Notes: generated by a model not told the origin, from the letters alone. Shown: positions 7,290-15,857, numbered from the stretch's first letter. The stretch is 17,252 nt of DNA from Bacillota bacterium (GCA_003242675.1 QGVE01000051.1:1-17252), one strand, 5' to 3'. Translations and numbers: made by a program.

Positions 7290-7629
7290 TCTGGAGGCGC
7301 GGCTCCTGCACGCCTTCATCGACCTGATCGAGGAGCGCAAGGCGGCGGGCCGCCGGGAGCTGGTCGCCACCCACGAGACCATCGCCCGGTGGCTGTCGGA
7401 CCGCACCGGCCTGAACGTGACGCCGCGCCACGTGCAGTACCTGACGCTCGCCCTCCGGGACGGGCAGATCATCGACATCGGCGGGGGCGGCATCGGCCGC
7501 CCCAACACATACGATACCCGGGAGGCGGCGATGGGGACCGACGCCTTCTGGGACCAGGTGGAGGCCTTCCTGATGGTCTGGCGCATGCCGGGGCGGGAAT
7601 CGCTGCGGAGAAACGCCCCCGGCGCCTGA
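7279..7629 (+). CDS. Small winged-helix-like protein, third gene of the signalling operon
   Basis: 116 aa from the ATG at 7279, 8 nt after GGGGAGGG (7263-7270). The GTG at 7258 is in frame but lacks a site. The gene overlaps the kinase gene by 11 nt, so it is very probably cotranslated with it. Residues about 30-75 (ATHETIARWLSDRTGLNVTPRHVQYLTLALRDGQII) read as a helix-turn-helix with a recognition-like helix. IDIGGGGIGRPNTYDTRE follows like a wing; the GRPNTY ending is common in winged-helix domains of replication and regulatory proteins. No family can be named. Since the response regulator has no output domain, this protein is a candidate downstream effector or transcription factor, which is inference from context. 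The stop codon sits in the loop of a 10-bp hairpin. Confidence 0.75.
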   Translation: MVDDLEARLLHAFIDLIEERKAAGRRELVATHETIARWLSDRTGLNVTPRHVQYLTLALRDGQIIDIGGGGIGRPNTYDTREAAMGTDAFWDQVEAFLMVWRMPGRESLRRNAPGA

Positions 7630-7640
7630 GGGCGCCGGGG
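7617..7640 (+). terminator. GC-rich hairpin containing the stop codon in its loop
   Basis: CCCCGGCGCC (7617-7626), loop TGAG, GGCGCCGGGG (7631-7640): a perfect 10-bp stem. The TGA stop of the winged-helix gene is in the loop. There is no T-tract, so it may be an attenuator, a 3'-end stabiliser or a weak terminator between the signalling genes and the phosphatase. Confidence 0.4.
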
Positions 7641-7659
7641 TGCGGGCCTCAGGTGCGGG

Positions 7660-8406
7660 GTGAGACCGTTGACGCAGGAGCGGATCCTGGTCTTCAGCGA
7701 CATCCACGGCCGCGCGACCGATGCCGCCGCCGCGCTGGCCGCGGCGCAGTACAACCCGGACCGGGACCGGCTGATCTTCCTGGGCGACATGATCGACCGG
7801 GGGCCGGAGTCGGCGCAGGCCGTGCAGTGGCTGCGCGGGCTGCAGAAGCAGGGCGCCGTCGTGCTGATGGGCAACCACGAGTGGATGCTGCTGCACTACC
7901 TGCAGGATCCGGCGGGCGCGGCCTACTACCTCTACCCGGGAAACGGCGGCACCGCGACGCTGGAGAGCTACGGCGGCGCACCGGGCCGGATCCCGGTGCA
8001 GCTCATCCGGGACGCCGAATGGATGGCGCAGCTGCCGCTGTTTCACGTGGAGCGGGGATACTTGTTCGTGCACGCCGGGATCGACCCGACCCGCCCGCTC
8101 ACCGAACAGCGGCTGCAGGACGTCCTGTGGATTCGGGAGGGCTGGCTGTTCTCCGCGCGCCCCCACGGGCACCCGGTGATCGTGGTGTACGGGCACACCC
8201 CGGTGCAGCTGTGGGTGCGCGAGTACCTCACCCAGGTGGGCGACCAGGAGCGGCTGCAGGCCTGGTATGCGCAGATGAACCGGCCCGGCGGCGGGCTGGT
8301 CTTCCGGGAACCCGACCGCATCTGCGTCGACACGGGGGCAGCCACCGGGCTGCCCGGCACCGTGACGGTGTATGATCTGACCGGCGACGTTCAGTACTGC
8401 GTCTGA
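7660..8406 (+). CDS. PrpE-like calcineurin-type metallophosphatase
   Basis: 248 aa, close to the length of Bacillus PrpE. All metal-ligand and catalytic motifs of the PPP-type Ser/Thr phosphatase fold are visible: SDIHGR (D14, H16), GDMIDRG (D43, R47), GNHE (N72, H73), VHAG and YGHTP. It should hydrolyse phosphomonoesters or phosphoproteins in the cytoplasm; related proteins can also act on dinucleoside tetraphosphates, so the substrate is open. The GTG at 7660 is used here. A TTG at 7669, 5 nt after GGGGTGA, would remove three residues and has the better ribosome site. It follows the signalling operon by 30 nt, so a phosphatase role in that circuit is possible but unproven. Confidence 0.88.
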   Translation: MRPLTQERILVFSDIHGRATDAAAALAAAQYNPDRDRLIFLGDMIDRGPESAQAVQWLRGLQKQGAVVLMGNHEWMLLHYLQDPAGAAYYLYPGNGGTATLESYGGAPGRIPVQLIRDAEWMAQLPLFHVERGYLFVHAGIDPTRPLTEQRLQDVLWIREGWLFSARPHGHPVIVVYGHTPVQLWVREYLTQVGDQERLQAWYAQMNRPGGGLVFREPDRICVDTGAATGLPGTVTVYDLTGDVQYCV

Positions 8407-8462
8407 GCTGCGGAAGCGGAAGGAGTTTTGGGCCGTCTGCCGTAATAATCCTGTATAGTGCT

Positions 8463-8554
8463 GGAGTGGTACCCAAGTGGTTAAGGGGAGCGTTTGCTAA
8501 ACGCTTAGGGGGTCGAAAGATCCCGCGTGGGTTCGAATCCCACCCACTCCGCCA
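8463..8554 (+). tRNA. tRNA-Ser (anticodon GCU)
   Basis: Acceptor GGAGTGG (8463-8469) pairs with CCACTCC (8544-8550); discriminator G; CCA encoded. The anticodon stem AGCGT/ACGCT encloses TTGCTAA with anticodon GCT. It has a long variable arm as in class II tRNAs, and the T-loop is GTTCGAATC. No convincing promoter directly upstream; TATAGT at 8454-8459 is too close to serve. Confidence 0.96.
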
Positions 8555-8614
8555 CATCGCTTCAGGTGCCCGGCGCGCCCTGCCTATGGTGGAGGTGCGC
8601 CTGCGCTCCGACCT

Positions 8615-8688
8615 GCGAGCGTAGCTCAATGGCAGAGCACCAGCCTTCCAAGCTGGGGGTGCCGGTTCGATTCCGGTCGCTCGCTCCA
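8615..8688 (+). tRNA. tRNA-Gly (anticodon UCC)
   Basis: Acceptor GCGAGCG (8615-8621) pairs with CGCTCGC (8678-8684); discriminator T; CCA encoded. The anticodon stem CCAGC/GCTGG encloses CTTCCAA with anticodon TCC; T-arm GGTTCGATTCC. It lies 60 nt after tRNA-Ser and is probably in the same transcript. Confidence 0.96.
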
Positions 8689-8804
8689 AGTGCCTTCCGA
8701 GGCGCAGGCGCAGCGCCCGGGCCCTGATCCCCGCCACATGCCCCGGCAGTTCGGCCCTGCGGCCGCGTGCGGGCCGGGAGCAGGCGGATCCCCTGCAAAT
8801 ATGC

Positions 8805-8834
8805 GGACCCCGGTGCCCGAGGGCGCCGGGGTCC
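8805..8834. terminator. Strong hairpin between convergent units
   Basis: GGACCCCGGTGCCC (8805-8818) pairs with GGGCGCCGGGGTCC (8821-8834), with one G-T pair. In the plus direction it is followed by pyrimidine-rich TTCCCTTTCC. It can end the tRNA transcript and, read the other way, the AIM24-type gene. Confidence 0.65.
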
Positions 8835-8854
8835 TTCCCTTTCCTCACCTGCGT

Positions 8855-9535
8855 TCAATCCTTCCGGCTGGGCAGCCGGGCCGCCATCCAGTTGACGAGG
8901 GACTCCTCCGACCGGGTCTGCAGGTACACCCGGCCGGGCCCGGTGAACTCGCAGACGAGCCCCTCGCCGCTGGCCACGGTCGCGAACAGGCCCCTGGCGG
9001 CCTTGCGGACGGTGAATCGCAACCCGTCGCTGAAGCCCACCACGTGGCCCGTGTCCACCCGGTACCGCTCGCCGGGAGCGAGGTCCTTCGCGTGCAGGGC
9101 CCCGTAGGCGGTGAAGAGCAGGCCGCCGGTGCCCTCCACCCTCAGCAGGAACAGGCCGCCGGAACCGAAGAAGCCGCGGGCCCCGCCCCAACGGGAGTCG
9201 ATCGCGAGGTCGGGATCCGCCGCCAGGTAGGCGCCGGACTTCAGGTAAAAGACCTCGCGCCGCAGCTCGACGTAGCCGATGTCGCCCGGCAGGGCAGGGG
9301 CCAGGGCCAGCTCTCCCGGGCCGCCGCGCGCCCGGTACCGGGAGGTGAAGAAGGACTCGCCGCCCAAAACGGAGCGGCCCAGGGCGCTGAGGAAGCCGCC
9401 CTTCACCTCGGTCTCCAGCTCCACCGTCTCGCTCATCGCCACCATGGCCCCCGGCTCGGCCTGAACCTCCTCGCCCGGCTGCAGGTACACCACCGCCAGC
9501 GAGTAGCTGGGCTGGTACCGGATCTCGCACCGCAT
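8855..9535 (-). CDS. AIM24 / TIGR00266 family protein
   Basis: 226 aa. The pattern EPGAMVAMSETVELETEVKGG ... GGESFFTSRYRARGGPGELALAPALPGDI ... FGSGGLFLLRVEGTGGLLFTAYGAL ... YRVDTGHVVGF ... VCEFTGPGRVYLQTRS is the recurrent Gly-rich beta-sandwich signature of the AIM24 family. Its biochemical function is not established in bacteria; the yeast relative is a mitochondrial inner-membrane organising protein. The ATG at 9535 has a G-run upstream. It is the last gene of the minus-strand block, behind a terminator that follows mrp, so it is probably expressed from its own unseen promoter in 9536-9608. Confidence 0.88.
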   Translation of the reverse strand: MRCEIRYQPSYSLAVVYLQPGEEVQAEPGAMVAMSETVELETEVKGGFLSALGRSVLGGESFFTSRYRARGGPGELALAPALPGDIGYVELRREVFYLKSGAYLAADPDLAIDSRWGGARGFFGSGGLFLLRVEGTGGLLFTAYGALHAKDLAPGERYRVDTGHVVGFSDGLRFTVRKAARGLFATVASGEGLVCEFTGPGRVYLQTRSEESLVNWMAARLPSRKD

Positions 9536-9608
9536 GGCTGAACCCCCCCGCGCAAGAGGATGCTTCTCCGTTCGCAGCCGGGCCGGGTCCTTCCTGCCGG
9601 GGCATAGA

Positions 9609-9642
9609 GAAAAATGAGGAGGCGGCGTGCACCGCCGCCTCC
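9609..9642 (-). terminator. Rho-independent terminator of mrp
   Basis: GGAGGCGGCG (9618-9627), 5-nt loop, CGCCGCCTCC (9633-9642): a perfect 10-bp stem. On the minus strand it is followed by TCATTTTTCTC. It begins 8 nt after the mrp stop codon. Confidence 0.85.
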
Positions 9643-9649
9643 CCTCTCG

Positions 9650-10765
9650 TTACAGCACCCTCAGCTCGTCGGTCCACACCTTGGGCGGAGACAGCTGGAC
9701 CAGCTTCCGGGCCGCCTCCAGGTACGCCTGCGCGGCCGGATGGTCCTCCTTGTCCGCGACGATCGGGTCGCCGACGTCGGAGCCCAGGCGCACGTCCGGC
9801 GTCAGCGGGATCTGCGCCAGCACCTCACACCCGAGGCTGGCGGCGAGCGCCTGGCCGCCGCCCTTGCCGAAGATGAAGTGCTGCTTGTTGCACTCGTCGC
9901 AGAGGAAGTAGGCCATGTTCTCGATGACGCCGACGATCCGCTGGTTGGTCCGCGCGGCCATGGAGCCCACCCGCGCCGCCACCTGCGAGGCAGCCGCCTG
10001 CGGCGTGGTGACCAGCACCAGGTCGGTGCCGGGCAGCATCTGCGCCACGGAAAGCGCCACGTCGCCGGTGCCGGGCGGCAGGTCGATGAGCAGGTAGTCC
10101 AGCTTGCCCCACTGGACGTTGACCAGGAACTGCTCGACCATCTTGCCGAGCATCGGGCCGCGCCAGATGATCGCCTGGTCCTCATTGACCAGGCTGCCGG
10201 CCGAGATGAAGGGGATGTCGTGCGCCCACACGGGCAGCAGCATCTGGTCGTCCAGGGCCTCCGGCCGGGCCATGTTGCCCATCATGCGGGGGATCGAGAA
10301 GCCGTAGATGTCGGCATCGATGATCCCCACGCTGTAGCCGAGCTTCTTCAGCGCCACGGCCAGATTGACGGTGGTGGTGGACTTGCCGACGCCGCCCTTG
10401 CCGGAGGCGATGCCGATGATCGTGGTGCGGGTCGCCAGAGCCATGGTGGACGGCCGCGCGCTGGCGTGGGGGGCGCTGCTGCCCCGCACCTTGGCGGCGA
10501 CCGCGGCCCGCTCGGCGTCGGTCATCGCGCCGAAGTGCGTGGTCACCCGCTCCACGCCGGGCACTTGCTTCAGGGCGGCCTCCACATCGCGCTCGAACCG
10601 GTGCTTGAGCGGGCAGCCCGGCACGGTGAGGTTGATGGTCACCGACACGTGGCCGCCGTCGATCTGAATATCCTTCACCATGTCGAGGTCCACGATGGAC
10701 TTGTGCAGCTCGGGATCGTTGACGCCCCTAAGCGCATCCAGGACCTGCTCACGGGTTACGGCCAT
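9650..10765 (-). CDS. mrp: Mrp/ApbC/NBP35-family Fe-S cluster carrier ATPase
   Basis: 371 aa from the ATG at 10765 (MAVTREQVLDAL), with GGGAGGAG upstream; the open frame extends 15 codons further without a ribosome site. Residues about 1-85 form an N-terminal MIP18/DUF59 domain with C51 in PGCPLK. After an Ala-rich linker comes the ATPase: deviant Walker A GKGGVGKS (122-129), IIDADIYG, LLIDLPPGTGD, and the CxxC C289-D-E-C292 that holds the bridging 4Fe-4S cluster in the dimer. It should load and transfer Fe-S clusters to apoproteins in the cytoplasm. It lies downstream of the thioesterase but is separated by a hairpin and about 175 nt. Confidence 0.95.
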   Translation of the reverse strand: MAVTREQVLDALRGVNDPELHKSIVDLDMVKDIQIDGGHVSVTINLTVPGCPLKHRFERDVEAALKQVPGVERVTTHFGAMTDAERAAVAAKVRGSSAPHASARPSTMALATRTTIIGIASGKGGVGKSTTTVNLAVALKKLGYSVGIIDADIYGFSIPRMMGNMARPEALDDQMLLPVWAHDIPFISAGSLVNEDQAIIWRGPMLGKMVEQFLVNVQWGKLDYLLIDLPPGTGDVALSVAQMLPGTDLVLVTTPQAAASQVAARVGSMAARTNQRIVGVIENMAYFLCDECNKQHFIFGKGGGQALAASLGCEVLAQIPLTPDVRLGSDVGDPIVADKEDHPAAQAYLEAARKLVQLSPPKVWTDELRVL

Positions 10766-10850
10766 TCTGTTCGCTCTCCTCCCGGGGCCCGATACGGGCG
10801 ATTCGTCCACACGCTACCTACAGCATACCCGTATTCCAAAGCGGTGCGGC

Positions 10851-10864
10851 GTGACGGGGGTCAC
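10851..10864. repeat. Short inverted repeat upstream of mrp
   Basis: GTGAC-GGGG-GTCAC in the mrp upstream region. It may be an operator or only part of a hairpin; nothing else supports a function. Confidence 0.25.
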
Positions 10865-10890
10865 ATGCCGCCTTATCGTTTAGACGCCCC

Positions 10891-10917
10891 GCCGGCGGCC
10901 GCGGTACGGCCGCCGGC
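10891..10917 (-). terminator. Hairpin downstream of the thioesterase gene
   Basis: GCCGGCGGCCG (10891-10901), 5-nt loop, CGGCCGCCGGC (10907-10917): a perfect 11-bp stem 23 nt past the stop codon at 10941. No T-tract follows, so termination may be inefficient or factor-dependent. Confidence 0.45.
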
Positions 10918-10940
10918 CCGGGCGCGGGTCCGCACGCCGG

Positions 10941-11357
10941 TCAGGCCTCCTTCAGCCGGTCGCGGAAGAGCGCCCACAGGTCGGGGGCCAGCTTCGGCAG
11001 GGCCGCCGGCCGCCCGCCCGGCCCCAGGAAGCCGTGGGTGGTGGTTCCCTCGCAGCAGAGTTGGCCGTCCTCCGCCCGGACGATGCGGTACGCAAACGTG
11101 ATGCGCGCCGGCGTCAGCCGCAGGACGCGGGTCTCCACGTCCAGCAGGTCGTCGTAGCGGGCCGGGTGGACGAAGCGCACCTGCGCCTCGGTAACCGGCA
11201 CCAAAATGCCCCGCCGCTCGAAGTCGGCGTACGGGGCTCCCCAGGCCCGCATGAGCTCGTTCCGCCCCACCTCGAACCAGACCAGATAGTTGGCGTGGTA
11301 CACCACGCCCATGGCGTCGGTATCCGCGTACCGCACCCGAACCTGCGTCCTGACCAA
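10941..11357 (-). CDS. YbgC/4HBT-type acyl-CoA thioesterase
   Basis: 138 aa, the usual hotdog-fold size. The TTG start is supported by GGAGG 8 nt upstream. The N-terminal block VRYADTDAMGVVYHANYLVWFEVGRNELMR carries the family active-site Asp (D14) and the Y-H-x-N-Y helix. The rest follows the fold: VPVTEAQVRFVHPARYDDLLDVET and a C-terminal THGFLG strand. It should hydrolyse acyl-CoA or acyl-ACP thioesters in the cytoplasm; the substrate is unknown. It follows pykA on the same strand after a GC hairpin of about 27 bp span, so read-through cotranscription with pykA is possible. Confidence 0.9.
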   Translation of the reverse strand: MVRTQVRVRYADTDAMGVVYHANYLVWFEVGRNELMRAWGAPYADFERRGILVPVTEAQVRFVHPARYDDLLDVETRVLRLTPARITFAYRIVRAEDGQLCCEGTTTHGFLGPGGRPAALPKLAPDLWALFRDRLKEA

Positions 11358-11398
11358 CTCGGCTGCCTCCCGGTCGTGAAGCCTGCAGGCACAGCGGA

Positions 11399-11425
11399 GG
11401 CGGCGGCGTGTGCCGCGCCGCCGCC
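11399..11425. terminator. GC hairpin between pykA and the thioesterase gene
   Basis: GGCGGCGGCG (11399-11408), 7-nt loop, CGCCGCCGCC (11416-11425). An outer GTGC/GCAC pairing is also possible. A T-run (CTTTT) follows only on the plus strand, where no gene needs it. On the minus strand, where pykA ends at 11448, there is no T-tract. Confidence 0.4.
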
Positions 11426-11447
11426 CCGTGCTTTTCAGTGTACCAGT

Positions 11448-13202
11448 TTACTTGACGGTGGCTACCCCGCGCAAGACCAGCCCGTGCGCCGCATCCAGGG
11501 TGATGACCGCCCCGTCGGGGATCCGCCGGGTGGCGCCCTCCGCGCCCACGATCACCGGCTTGCCCAGCGAGATGCCCGCCACCGCCGCGTGGGAGGTCAG
11601 GCCGCCTTCCTCCGTGATGATGCCCGCGGCCCGCTCCATCGCGGGGATGTATTCGGCGTCGGTCACCCGGCTGACCAGGATGTCGCCCTCCTGCACGCGG
11701 CCCAGGTCCTCCTCGGACCGGACGATCACCGCGCGGCCCGTGACCGGCTGGCGCCCGATGCCCGTGCCCTGAGCCAGCACGTCGGCCACCGTGTGCACCT
11801 TCAGCAGGTTGGTGGTACCCTGAACCCCGACCGGCAGGCCGGCCGTGATGATGATCAGGTCGCCGTTCTTCACCAGGCCGGAGATGAGCGCTCCCTCCAC
11901 GGCCCGCTGGGTCAGGTCCTCGGTGCCGTAGGCCCTGGGCTGAACGACCGGGAAGACGCCCCAGACCAGCCGCAGCTGCCGCGCGACCCGCGGGTCCGGG
12001 GTGACGGCGATGATCGGGCAGGCGGGGCGGTACTTGGCGACCATGCGGGCGGTGAAGCCCGAGGCGGTCGCCGAGACGATGGCGGCCGCACTCAGGTCGT
12101 GGGCCGTCGTCACCGTGGCGTGGGAGATGGCCTCCGTCACGCTGTCCATCCGGCCGAAGCGGCCCAGGCTGGCCATGCGGCCCGCGTAGTCCAGCGCCTC
12201 CTCGGTGCGCCGGGCGATCATCGCCATCGTGCGGACCGCCTCCACGGGGTACTTGCCCGTGGCGGACTCGGCCGAGAGCATGACCGCGTCGGTGCCGTCC
12301 ATGATGGCGTTGGCCACGTCCGAGGCCTCCGCCCGGGTGGGACGGGGCCGATGGACCATGGACTCCAGCATCTGCGTCGCGGTGATCACGGGCTTGCCCA
12401 TGGCGTTGGCCCGCTGGATCATCCGCTTCTGCATGAGCGGCACCTCTTCGGTGGGCACCTCCACCCCCAGGTCGCCGCGGGCCACCATCAGGCCGTCGGA
12501 CACCTGCAGGATGGAGTCCAGGTTGTCATACCCCTCCTGGGACTCCACCTTCGCGATGATCTGCTGGTGGCCGCCCGCCTCCTCGATCACCCGGCGGATC
12601 TCCAGCACGTCCTGGGCCTTCCGGATGAACGAGCCGGCGATGAAGTCGACGTCCATCTCGACGCCGAAGCGGATGTCCTCGATGTCCTTCTCCGAAAGCG
12701 CGGGCAGCGACACCTTGGTGCCCGGCAGGTTCACCTTCTTGCGGTCGGAGAGGACGCCGCCGACGATCACCCGGCAGCGGACCTCGGTGGGCGTCACCTC
12801 GACCGCCTGGAACATCAGATTGCCGTCGTCCAAGAGGAGGTAGCCGCCCTCGGCCACGTCGTGGACGATCCCCGGATACTGGACCCAGACCCGCTCCCGG
12901 TTGCCGACGCACGGCTCCGTCGTCAGCGTGAAGAGGTCGCCGTCCTGCAGCTCGACCTGGCCGTGCTCGAACGTGCCGATGCGGATCTCGGGCCCCCGCA
13001 GGTCGATCATGATCGCGACATCCTTGCCGACCCGGCGGCCCGCCTCGCGGATGTTCTCGATCCGGCGCCGCTGCTCCTCGAGGGTGCCGTGGCTGAAGTT
13101 CAGCCGGCAGACATCGACGCCCGCCTCGATCAGCCGGGTCAGCACCTCCACCTGTTCGCTCGCCGGGCCGATCGTGGCTACAATCTTCGTCTTACGCAAC
13201 AT
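11448..13202 (-). CDS. pyk: Pyruvate kinase with C-terminal PEP-utiliser-type domain
   Basis: 584 aa, the long form typical of Bacillus and relatives. Start MLRKTKIVATIGPAS at an ATG preceded by GGGGTGA. Active-site features: N35-x-SHG, DLRGPEIRIG, K218 and E220 in AKVESQEG, RGDLGVEVP (R242, D244), ATQMLESM, and ESATGKYPVEAV. The C-terminal extension contains ITEEGGLTSHAAVAG (H538), the phosphohistidine-type domain shared with PEP synthase and PTS enzyme I. Its role in pyruvate kinases is not clear to me. The enzyme makes ATP and pyruvate from PEP and ADP, ending glycolysis. It starts 25 nt after the pfkA stop, so the two are an operon, a common order in Firmicutes. Confidence 0.97.
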   Translation of the reverse strand: MLRKTKIVATIGPASEQVEVLTRLIEAGVDVCRLNFSHGTLEEQRRRIENIREAGRRVGKDVAIMIDLRGPEIRIGTFEHGQVELQDGDLFTLTTEPCVGNRERVWVQYPGIVHDVAEGGYLLLDDGNLMFQAVEVTPTEVRCRVIVGGVLSDRKKVNLPGTKVSLPALSEKDIEDIRFGVEMDVDFIAGSFIRKAQDVLEIRRVIEEAGGHQQIIAKVESQEGYDNLDSILQVSDGLMVARGDLGVEVPTEEVPLMQKRMIQRANAMGKPVITATQMLESMVHRPRPTRAEASDVANAIMDGTDAVMLSAESATGKYPVEAVRTMAMIARRTEEALDYAGRMASLGRFGRMDSVTEAISHATVTTAHDLSAAAIVSATASGFTARMVAKYRPACPIIAVTPDPRVARQLRLVWGVFPVVQPRAYGTEDLTQRAVEGALISGLVKNGDLIIITAGLPVGVQGTTNLLKVHTVADVLAQGTGIGRQPVTGRAVIVRSEEDLGRVQEGDILVSRVTDAEYIPAMERAAGIITEEGGLTSHAAVAGISLGKPVIVGAEGATRRIPDGAVITLDAAHGLVLRGVATVK

Positions 13203-13227
13203 CTGGGCACTTCACCCCCCGTCGCAG

Positions 13228-14557
<1,330 letters not shown>

Positions 14558-15379
14558 GTGTCCGACCTCCTGCAGCGCATCGATGAGGCCCGGGCGGCCA
14601 TCGCCGCCAGGGGCGGCGTTACGCCCAAAGTCGGGCTCATCCTGGGTTCCGGCCTCGGCGACCTGGCCGACCAGATCGAAGGGCCCGTCAAGGTGCCGTA
14701 CAACGAGATCCCCCACTTCCCGGTCTCCACCGCGCCCGGCCACGCCGGCCGCCTGGTGATCGGCCGCCTGGAGGGCAAGCCGGTGGTCGCCATGCAGGGG
14801 CGCGTCCACTTCTACGAGGGCTACACCATGGAGCAGATCACCTTCCCCGTGCGCGTGATGCGCGCCCTGGGCGTGGAGACCCTGGTCGTGACCTGCGCCG
14901 CGGGCGGCCTCAACCCCGCGTTCTCCGCCGGCGACCTCATGCTCATCACCGACCACATCAACTTCATGGGGCAGGATCCGCTGCGGGGTCCCAACGACGA
15001 GCGGCTCGGCCCGCGCTTCCCGGCGATCGTCGACGCCTACACTCCCGAGCTCAGACAGCTGGCCCTTCAGGTCGCGCAGGAGATGGGCATCTCCCTGCAG
15101 CAGGGGGTCTACACCGCCATCTCAGGGCCGTGCTACAACACCAGCGCCGAGCTGCGCATGCTCCAGCGGCTGGGCGGCGACGCCGTGGGCATGTCCACCG
15201 TGCCGGAGGTCGTCGCGGCCCGGCACATGGGCCTCCGGGTGCTGGGGATCGCCTGCATCACGGACATGGCCCTGCCCGACCAGCCGATCCACCTCACGCA
15301 CGAGCAGGTGCTGGAGGTGGCCAACCGCACCAAGCCCCTGTTCCAGAACCTGGTGCGGGGCGTGCTGCGCCGGCTGTAG
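14558..15379 (+). CDS. Purine nucleoside phosphorylase (trimeric PNP/MTAP family)
   Basis: 273 aa from a GTG with GAGGTG (14544-14549) 8 nt upstream. Family landmarks are in order: GSGLG (S31), PGHAGRLVIG (H62), RVHFYEGY (R82, H84, Y86), CAAGGLNPAF, GPCYNTSAELRML, VGMSTVPEV (M212, S213), ITDMAL and HEQVL (H248). It should cleave purine nucleosides with phosphate to free base and ribose 1-phosphate for salvage. Two base-contact positions differ from the usual inosine/guanosine enzymes: Asn194 where Glu is expected (human Glu201), and Asp236 where Asn is usual (human Asn243). This raises the possibility of adenosine or methylthioadenosine preference, so no specific symbol is given. A large hairpin follows the gene. 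Confidence 0.93.
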   Translation: MSDLLQRIDEARAAIAARGGVTPKVGLILGSGLGDLADQIEGPVKVPYNEIPHFPVSTAPGHAGRLVIGRLEGKPVVAMQGRVHFYEGYTMEQITFPVRVMRALGVETLVVTCAAGGLNPAFSAGDLMLITDHINFMGQDPLRGPNDERLGPRFPAIVDAYTPELRQLALQVAQEMGISLQQGVYTAISGPCYNTSAELRMLQRLGGDAVGMSTVPEVVAARHMGLRVLGIACITDMALPDQPIHLTHEQVLEVANRTKPLFQNLVRGVLRRL

Positions 15380-15388
15380 ACGGAAAGA

Positions 15389-15434
15389 GGGCGGCCTGCA
15401 GGGCACACACGGCCGTGTTCCCTGCAGGCCGCCC
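15389..15434. terminator. Large perfect hairpin between convergent genes
   Basis: A 15-bp perfect stem (15389-15403 with 15420-15434; arms begin GGGCGGCC and end GGCCGCCC). The loop itself contains the 12-bp palindrome ACACGGCCGTGT. It lies 9 nt after the phosphorylase stop and 6 nt before the stop of the convergent gene, so it probably ends transcripts from both sides. No T-tract. Confidence 0.6.
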
Positions 15435-15440
15435 GGGACC

Positions 15441-15857
15441 TCACCGGGATCCCGGATCCGCCAGGAGCTCCATCACCCAGGCGCTGTTGCGGATGACGTG
15501 CTGCGCCTCCTCGTACTCCGCCTCCAGCTGGCGGAGCTGCACGTGCACCTCCGCCAGCCAGCGGAGCAGCTCGGCATAGTGGACCGAGTCCGGCGGGGTG
15601 GACGTCAGCCGCTGGGAGAGCTCGCCGGCCCGCGCCCGCGCGCTGGCCAGCCGGGGCTCCAGCTCCTTCACCCGGGCGATCGCCTGCATGCGCTGCTGGA
15701 TCAGCTCCGCCGGCGAAGGCGCCGCCGCGCTCCGGGCCGACCGGGCCGGCTCGCTGTAAGCCTGGGCCTGGGGCTGAGCGACCGCCGGCTCGTTGTCCCG
15801 CAAGGCCCGCCGGGCCCGCTCCGCGACGCTGGTCAGGGCCTCTTCCGCCTGCACCAT
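15441..15857 (-). CDS. Small coiled-coil protein of unknown function
   Basis: 138 aa from the ATG at 15857, 10 nt after GGAGG. A GTG at 15866 is in frame but only 1 nt from that site. It has no signal peptide or membrane segment. Residues about 1-20 form a charged helix, about 21-50 an Ala/Pro/Gln-rich linker, and about 52-130 continuous charged heptad-like helices (ELIQQRMQAIARVKELEPRL, ELLRWLAEVHVQLRQLEAEYEEAQ) that should form a coiled coil. No family is recognised. It is a single-gene unit with a strong promoter (15893-15921) and a hairpin at its end, so it is likely well expressed. Confidence 0.7.
   Translation of the reverse strand: MVQAEEALTSVAERARRALRDNEPAVAQPQAQAYSEPARSARSAAAPSPAELIQQRMQAIARVKELEPRLASARARAGELSQRLTSTPPDSVHYAELLRWLAEVHVQLRQLEAEYEEAQHVIRNSAWVMELLADPGSR

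Noticed and set aside
6056..7327. Plus-strand 423-codon frame inside the kinase gene
   Set aside because: Out-of-frame reading of the GAF-to-HATPase region; Arg/Gly/Pro/Ala-rich and not protein-like.
4713..7874. Minus-strand open frame of 1,053 codons antisense to the kinase gene
   Set aside because: High-G+C shadow: Gly/Arg/His/Leu-rich low-complexity product, while the plus strand encodes an unmistakable kinase with all motifs.
8454..8459. TATAGT as a -10 box for the tRNA genes
   Set aside because: Transcription would begin inside the mature tRNA-Ser, and no -35 lies at proper spacing.
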